Assembly (NCBI GenBank): GCA_900545745.1
Contig: URAD01000041.1
Coordinates: 1-9,526 of the forward strand
Length of the DNA stretch: 9,526 nucleotides
Direction: 5' to 3'
DNA from: an uncultured Collinsella sp.
Lineage (GTDB): Bacteria > Actinomycetota > Coriobacteriia > Coriobacteriales > Coriobacteriaceae
Under the pieces are notes generated by a model. The model made no database searches and was not told the origin of the DNA. It was given only the letters and a program-made list of their open reading frames with translations. Numbering within the stretch: position 1 is the first letter of the stretch; each line of letters begins with the position of its first letter. Position numbers and translations under genes: made by a program. Shown here in pieces: positions 6,491 through 9,526 of this stretch.

Positions 6491-6513
6491 GATCCCTTGG
6501 GGACGGAGGGATC
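6491..6513. repeat. 7-bp inverted repeat upstream of ade
   Basis: GATCCCT (6491-6497) and AGGGATC (6507-6513) form a perfect inverted repeat with a 9-base spacer. It lies upstream of the probable ade promoter, where a regulator could bind. No T-tract follows, and no purine riboswitch core is recognised between here and the ade start. Confidence 0.35.
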
Positions 6514-6543
6514 ATTTGGCGGTGCCGTTAAGCGGAAGGGGTG

Positions 6544-6572
6544 TTAGCGGGGCTTCCTTTTGGGCATACAAT
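6544..6572 (+). promoter_or_regulatory. Probable ade promoter
   Basis: TACAAT (6567-6572) is one mismatch from the -10 consensus. TTAGCG (6544-6549) at 17-bp spacing is a weak -35. Transcription would start near 6579, giving a leader of about 60 bases before the ade ATG. Confidence 0.4.
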
Positions 6573-6628
6573 GGCTATTGGTTTGCTGCGGTGAAGGCCT
6601 GTCCGCTCCGCAGCTGTTTTCTACGGTT

Positions 6629-6635
6629 AAAGGAG
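6629..6635 (+). promoter_or_regulatory. ade ribosome binding site
   Basis: AAAGGAG with 5 bases to the ATG at 6641. It decides against the in-frame TTG at 6560, which overlaps the probable promoter. A second ATG at 6637 is out of frame with the protein. Confidence 0.85.
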
Positions 6636-6640
6636 TATGT

Positions 6641-8461
6641 ATGTCCGTTGAGGTCATGAGGTCTGTGATCGAGGCCGCTGAGGGTCGCGTGCCCGTTGAC
6701 ACGCTGTTTACCAATGCGCAGATTGTCGACGTGTACGGTCAGCGCGTGGCGCCCGGTAGCGTTGCCGTCAAGGACGGCGTAATCGTCGGCGTGCTCTACG
6801 ACGGTCGCGACGATGCCGCCGGTACCTATGAGGCTGCCGAGGTTATCGACTGCCAGGGTCGCTATCTTGCCCCCGGCTTTATCGACGGACATCTGCACAT
6901 TGAGTCCTCGAACATCCGCCCCGCCGAGTATGCGCGCATGGCGGCGACGCGCGGTACCACCACCGCCATTGCCGACAGCCACGAGATCGCCAACGTGGCG
7001 GGCCTGGACGGCCTGCGCTTTATGATCGAGGACGGTCGCCGCGCGCCCATTTCCATCAAGTACATGATGCCCTCGTGCGTGCCCGCGCTGCCCGATGAGC
7101 AAGCGGGCGCTGTGATTACCGCCGCTGACATGCAGGCGTTTTTTGCCGAGCACCCGGGCGACGTTTTTGGCCTGGGCGAGATGATGAACCTGCCGGGCGT
7201 CTTTATGGCCGACCCCGAGACCTGTGCTCGCATCGATGCCGCCAACCAGACGCCGTCCAAGCAGGTTGACGGCCACGCGCCGCTCGTTGCCGGTAAGGAC
7301 CTCAACGCCTATGCCGCAGCGGGCATTATCGCCGACCACGAGTCGACGATTCCCGAGGAGGCACTCGACAAGCTGTCTCGTGGCATGTACGTGATGCTCC
7401 GCGAGGGTACGTGCAGCCATGACTTGGCCAACCTGTCGCCGATGCTGCTGGAGAATCCCGCTCGCGCCCGCCGCTGCTGCTTTGCGACTGACGACCGTGC
7501 CCCTTCCGATGCGCTTGCGACCGGCATGATCGACAATGCCTGCCGCGTGGCGATTGAGGCCGGTATCGACCCCGTGGTCGCTATCTCCATGGCGTCCCTC
7601 TCCACGGCCGAGGCGTTTGGCCTGGATCACGGCTGCCGCGACCCGCACGAGCTGCGCGGTGCGATTGCCCCGGGCAAGCGTGCCGACCTGCTGGTACTCA
7701 ATGACCTGACGTTTGCCACGGCTCCGCATCGCGTATATGCCGCCGGTGCTCTGGTGGCGCAGGACGGCACCTTTGTGGGCGAGATTGCACCCGAGATGGC
7801 CGAGGTTGCGGCCCTTGCCGATGAGCTGCGCGCTTCCGTTAAACTGCCGAAGCTATCGCTCGACGTGTTCGACTATGCCTTTAAGCCGGGCGAGGCCGTG
7901 ATCGACGTGGTGCCGGGCAAGGCCATCACGGGTATGGCTCGCCCCGAGAGTGCCGAGGGCCTGCGCCGCATTATGCTGATCGAGCGCCACGGCCGCGGCG
8001 TGTCGCTGCAGGCCGAGGGCGCCGATGGCGACGGCCCCGCTGGCCTGGGCCTGGTCGGCAAGCATATCGGTCGCGGCTGGGTGCGCGGCTTTACCATCAC
8101 GGGCGGTGCCATCGCCTCGACGATCGGCCACGACTCGCACAACGTGTGCGTGGTGGGCGACAATGCGGCGGATATGATGGCTGCCGTTGAGGCCGTGGGC
8201 CAGGGCGGCCACGTGCTGGTGCGCAACGGCGAGGTCGTGGCGCGCATTCCGCTGGCGCTCGGTGGCCTGATGAGCGAAGGCACGGCCGAGGACGTGGCGG
8301 CGCAGCACGACGACTTTATGGTCAAGGCGCGCGCCATGGGTATTGAGCCACCGCTCGACCCCATCATGGGCATCATCTTCCTGCCCCTGCCGGTGATCCC
8401 GACGCTCCGCATCCGCCCCGAGGGCATGTTCGACGTTACGACCTTCACCTACGCCGACTAG
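6641..8461 (+). CDS. ade: Adenine deaminase
   Basis: A 606-residue amidohydrolase-superfamily enzyme converting adenine to hypoxanthine and ammonia in purine salvage, in the cytoplasm. The beta-sandwich/TIM-barrel start reads APGFIDGHLHIESS (77-90) with metal-binding His84 and His86. GTTTAIADSHEIANVAG (105-121), GLGEMMNLPGV (177-187, Glu180), GHAPLV (211-216, His212), ADHES (231-235, His233), REGTCSHDL (254-262) and ATDDRAPSD (282-290, Asp284) follow in family order. After GAIAPGKRADLLVLNDL (340-356) comes the adenine-deaminase-specific C-terminal domain with HDSHNVCVVGDNAADM (497-512) and PLPVIPTLRIRPEG (582-595). It is somewhat longer than the E. coli and Bacillus enzymes but all motifs are present. 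Metal-residue roles are assigned from the family pattern. It appears to be transcribed alone, with no good terminator immediately after it. Confidence 0.96.
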   Translation: MSVEVMRSVIEAAEGRVPVDTLFTNAQIVDVYGQRVAPGSVAVKDGVIVGVLYDGRDDAAGTYEAAEVIDCQGRYLAPGFIDGHLHIESSNIRPAEYARMAATRGTTTAIADSHEIANVAGLDGLRFMIEDGRRAPISIKYMMPSCVPALPDEQAGAVITAADMQAFFAEHPGDVFGLGEMMNLPGVFMADPETCARIDAANQTPSKQVDGHAPLVAGKDLNAYAAAGIIADHESTIPEEALDKLSRGMYVMLREGTCSHDLANLSPMLLENPARARRCCFATDDRAPSDALATGMIDNACRVAIEAGIDPVVAISMASLSTAEAFGLDHGCRDPHELRGAIAPGKRADLLVLNDLTFATAPHRVYAAGALVAQDGTFVGEIAPEMAEVAALADELRASVKLPKLSLDVFDYAFKPGEAVIDVVPGKAITGMARPESAEGLRRIMLIERHGRGVSLQAEGADGDGPAGLGLVGKHIGRGWVRGFTITGGAIASTIGHDSHNVCVVGDNAADMMAAVEAVGQGGHVLVRNGEVVARIPLALGGLMSEGTAEDVAAQHDDFMVKARAMGIEPPLDPIMGIIFLPLPVIPTLRIRPEGMFDVTTFTYAD

Positions 8462-8505
8462 TCATCGGGGACGTTCTTAAACGACTAGTCGTTGGGGACA
8501 CTCTT
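8455..8505 (+). repeat. Imperfect tandem repeat (27-bp period) overlapping the ade stop
   Basis: Two 24-base units, 8455-8478 and 8482-8505, start 27 bp apart. They match at 20 of 24 positions and all four differences are transitions. Each begins with CGACTAGTC, containing the palindrome GACTAGTC, followed by a GGGGAC core. The TAG in the first palindrome is the ade stop codon. The core with its downstream bases (GGGGACGTTC) recurs at 9473-9482 after the next gene. This suggests a dispersed REP-like intergenic repeat; no transposase gene is present here. Confidence 0.65.
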
Positions 8506-8533
8506 TGGCGTGTCGCCTGACGCTGCGATTGTG

Positions 8534-8568
8534 GGACCTCTGGCATGTGTGAGCTATTTGCCAGGTCC
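8534..8568 (+). other. Bulged hairpin in the ade-HAD gap
   Basis: GGACCT (8534-8539) and GGCA (8542-8545) pair with TGCCAGGTCC (8559-8568): 10 bp with a CT bulge and a 13-base loop. Only two T residues follow directly, so it would be a weak terminator for ade at best. It may instead be a structural or protein-binding site. Confidence 0.4.
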
Positions 8569-8597
8569 TTGTAACGTTTACGCCCGCGGAGTCTTAT
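8569..8597 (+). promoter_or_regulatory. Possible promoter of the HAD gene
   Basis: TTGTAA (8569-8574) and TCTTAT (8592-8597) are 17 bp apart; each matches the sigma-70 consensus at four of six positions. Initiation would fall near 8604, inside the left arm of the hairpin that follows, so the mRNA would begin with that hairpin. Confidence 0.3.
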
Positions 8598-8600
8598 TTG

Positions 8601-8665
8601 AGCTCCCTTTGGGTACGTTGGAATCGGATACACGTTCGATTCCAACAAGCCCGAAGGGAGCTTTT
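8601..8665 (+). promoter_or_regulatory. Long hairpin masking the HAD ribosome binding site
   Basis: Arms 8601-8626 and 8637-8662 pair in 24 of 26 positions (two G-T wobbles; mismatches only at 8615/8648 and 8616/8647) around a 10-base loop. The 3' arm contains the AAGGGAG Shine-Dalgarno (8654-8660), 7 bases before the ATG at 8668. TTTT (8662-8665) follows the stem, so the same structure could also terminate transcripts running in from ade. It may therefore work as a translation-blocking leader, a terminator/attenuator, or both. Confidence 0.7.
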
Positions 8666-8667
8666 CT

Positions 8668-9462
8668 ATGTTTAAACTGATTGCATCCGATATGGACGGC
8701 ACGCTGCTTGACGAAAACGGCCAGGTGCCGCCTGAGACCTACGAACTGATTCTGGCACTACGCGAGCATGGCGTGCATTTTGCCGCATCGTCAGGCCGTC
8801 GCTACGATCGCCTGTGCGAGTTCTTTGCGCCCGTTCGCGACAAGATGGACTTTGTCGCAGCTAACGGCGCCCAGGTCTACGCCGACGGTAAGATGGTAGA
8901 CCGTGAGGTGTATTCGCACCTGGCGATTCGAAGGCTCGCCCAAGCCGTCAGGACGTTTCCCAATCTGCATCTTGCACTCTTTGACCGAACCAAGTCCTTT
9001 TTGCTCGATGACGAGTGCAAGTTCGTGCGCGAGGTCGATAAGGACCTCCCCAATGCCGAGCGCATTTGGGAGCTGCCCGATCCCAGCGTAAATATCATCA
9101 AAGCGAGTATCTTTTGCGACGACGGTGCCGTTATGGACAGTGCGTACGTGCTACAGCGCGAACTCGGTCAGCTCTTTACCTTTGCGCCTTCAGGCAACGC
9201 GTGGATCGATGCCATGCAGCCCGGTGTGTCGAAGGCTTCGGGCATCGCACAGCTCGCGGAGCATTACGGCATTGGGCGCGATGAGGTCATGGCGTTTGGC
9301 GACTCTATGAACGACTACGAAATCATTCGCTTTGTCGGCACGGGTTGCGCGATGGAAAACGCGCGCCCCGCGCTCAAGGCGGTGGCCGATTGCGTGGTGG
9401 GTCGTAACCGCGACCACGCCGTCCAGCAGGAGCTCCGTCGCGTGCTGGAGAGTCTCTCCTAA
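8668..9462 (+). CDS. Cof-type HAD-superfamily IIB hydrolase
   Basis: A 264-residue cytoplasmic phosphatase of the Cof/HAD-IIB group, which usually hydrolyses sugar phosphates, nucleotides, pyridoxal phosphate or similar small phosphate esters; the substrate cannot be read from the sequence. Motif I is SDMDGTLL (7-14) with nucleophile Asp8 and acid/base Asp10. Motif II is the Ser of AASSGRR (39-45). Motif III is Lys189 in GVSKASGI. Motif IV is GDSMNDYE (211-218) with Mg-binding Asp212 and Asp216. The cap domain lies between about residues 85 and 180. Length is typical. The ATG at 8668 starts the protein directly at the conserved FKLIASDMDGT, so there is no room for a later start. Its RBS lies in the 3' arm of a long hairpin, which suggests control of translation. 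Confidence 0.93.
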   Translation: MFKLIASDMDGTLLDENGQVPPETYELILALREHGVHFAASSGRRYDRLCEFFAPVRDKMDFVAANGAQVYADGKMVDREVYSHLAIRRLAQAVRTFPNLHLALFDRTKSFLLDDECKFVREVDKDLPNAERIWELPDPSVNIIKASIFCDDGAVMDSAYVLQRELGQLFTFAPSGNAWIDAMQPGVSKASGIAQLAEHYGIGRDEVMAFGDSMNDYEIIRFVGTGCAMENARPALKAVADCVVGRNRDHAVQQELRRVLESLS

Positions 9463-9471
9463 TCCGGCAGA

Positions 9472-9487
9472 TGGGGACGTTCCTTTT
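9472..9487 (+). repeat. Further copy of the GGGGACGTTC repeat core
   Basis: TGGGGACGTTCCTTTT begins 9 bases after the HAD stop codon. It shares GGGGACGTTC with the repeat unit at 8467-8476, again just past a stop codon. The last 39 bases of the window (9488-9526) show no further recognisable feature. Confidence 0.5.
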
Positions 9488-9526
9488 AATATGAGCAGGA
9501 CATTGTCAAGAGGCAAAATCGGGCCT

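Noticed and set aside
6497..6506. GGGGAC near 6499-6504 as another copy of the dispersed repeat
   Set aside because: Only six bases match and the flanks differ from the copies at 8467 and 9473; too short to call.
6575..7729. 384-codon open frame on the minus strand
   Set aside because: Antisense to adenine deaminase, with no RBS or domain; explained by third-position GC bias.
8492..8680. 62-codon plus-strand frame before the HAD gene
   Set aside because: It runs through the repeat, both hairpins and the possible promoter and overlaps the HAD start; no RBS or similarity is apparent.
9488..9509. TTGACA on the minus strand (9509-9504) as a promoter
   Set aside because: No -10 at suitable spacing, and it would drive transcription antisense into the HAD gene right through the repeat core.

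Overview
The window looks like an ordinary chromosomal segment of a GC-rich Gram-positive-type bacterium. Features pointing that way are strong AGGAGG-type ribosome binding sites, an ArgR/AhrC-type repressor, a bifunctional class A penicillin-binding protein with a long low-complexity tail, a TyrZ-type tyrosyl-tRNA synthetase and compact intergenic gaps closed by GC hairpin/T-tract terminators. The best guess is an actinobacterium of the class Coriobacteriia (Collinsella-like). This comes from general resemblance and was not tested by any search.

Layout from left to right. (1) An AT-rich upstream region with several short inverted repeats precedes argR (170-607, +), which ends at a hairpin/T5 terminator. 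(2) A perfect 15-bp hairpin at 732-773 closes the convergent class A penicillin-binding protein gene (797-2989, -). Its 3' end encodes an acidic, Thr-, Gly/Ser/Thr- and Thr-Pro-rich tail. (3) A 162-bp divergent gap leads to a 652-residue peptidase-U32-family protein (3152-5110, +), probably an RlhA/TrhP-like RNA hydroxylase. (4) tyrS (5207-6418, +) has its own extended -10 promoter, a leader hairpin and a strong terminator. (5) Adenine deaminase (6641-8461, +) follows a likely promoter. (6) A 206-bp gap carries a tandem repeat that overlaps the ade stop codon, a bulged hairpin, a possible promoter and a striking near-perfect 26-bp hairpin. The 3' arm of that hairpin contains the ribosome binding site of a Cof-type HAD phosphatase (8668-9462, +). 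The window ends just past a further copy of the repeat core.

The genes do not form one pathway. They are separately transcribed housekeeping functions: arginine control, peptidoglycan synthesis, RNA modification, tRNA charging, purine salvage and phosphate-ester hydrolysis. I see no mobile element gene, CRISPR array, tRNA, rRNA, phage gene or defence system. No new multi-gene system is evident. The observations most worth checking are the Asn in the arginine-binding motif of ArgR, the RBS-masking hairpin before the HAD gene, and the GGGGACGTTC-type repeats at gene ends.
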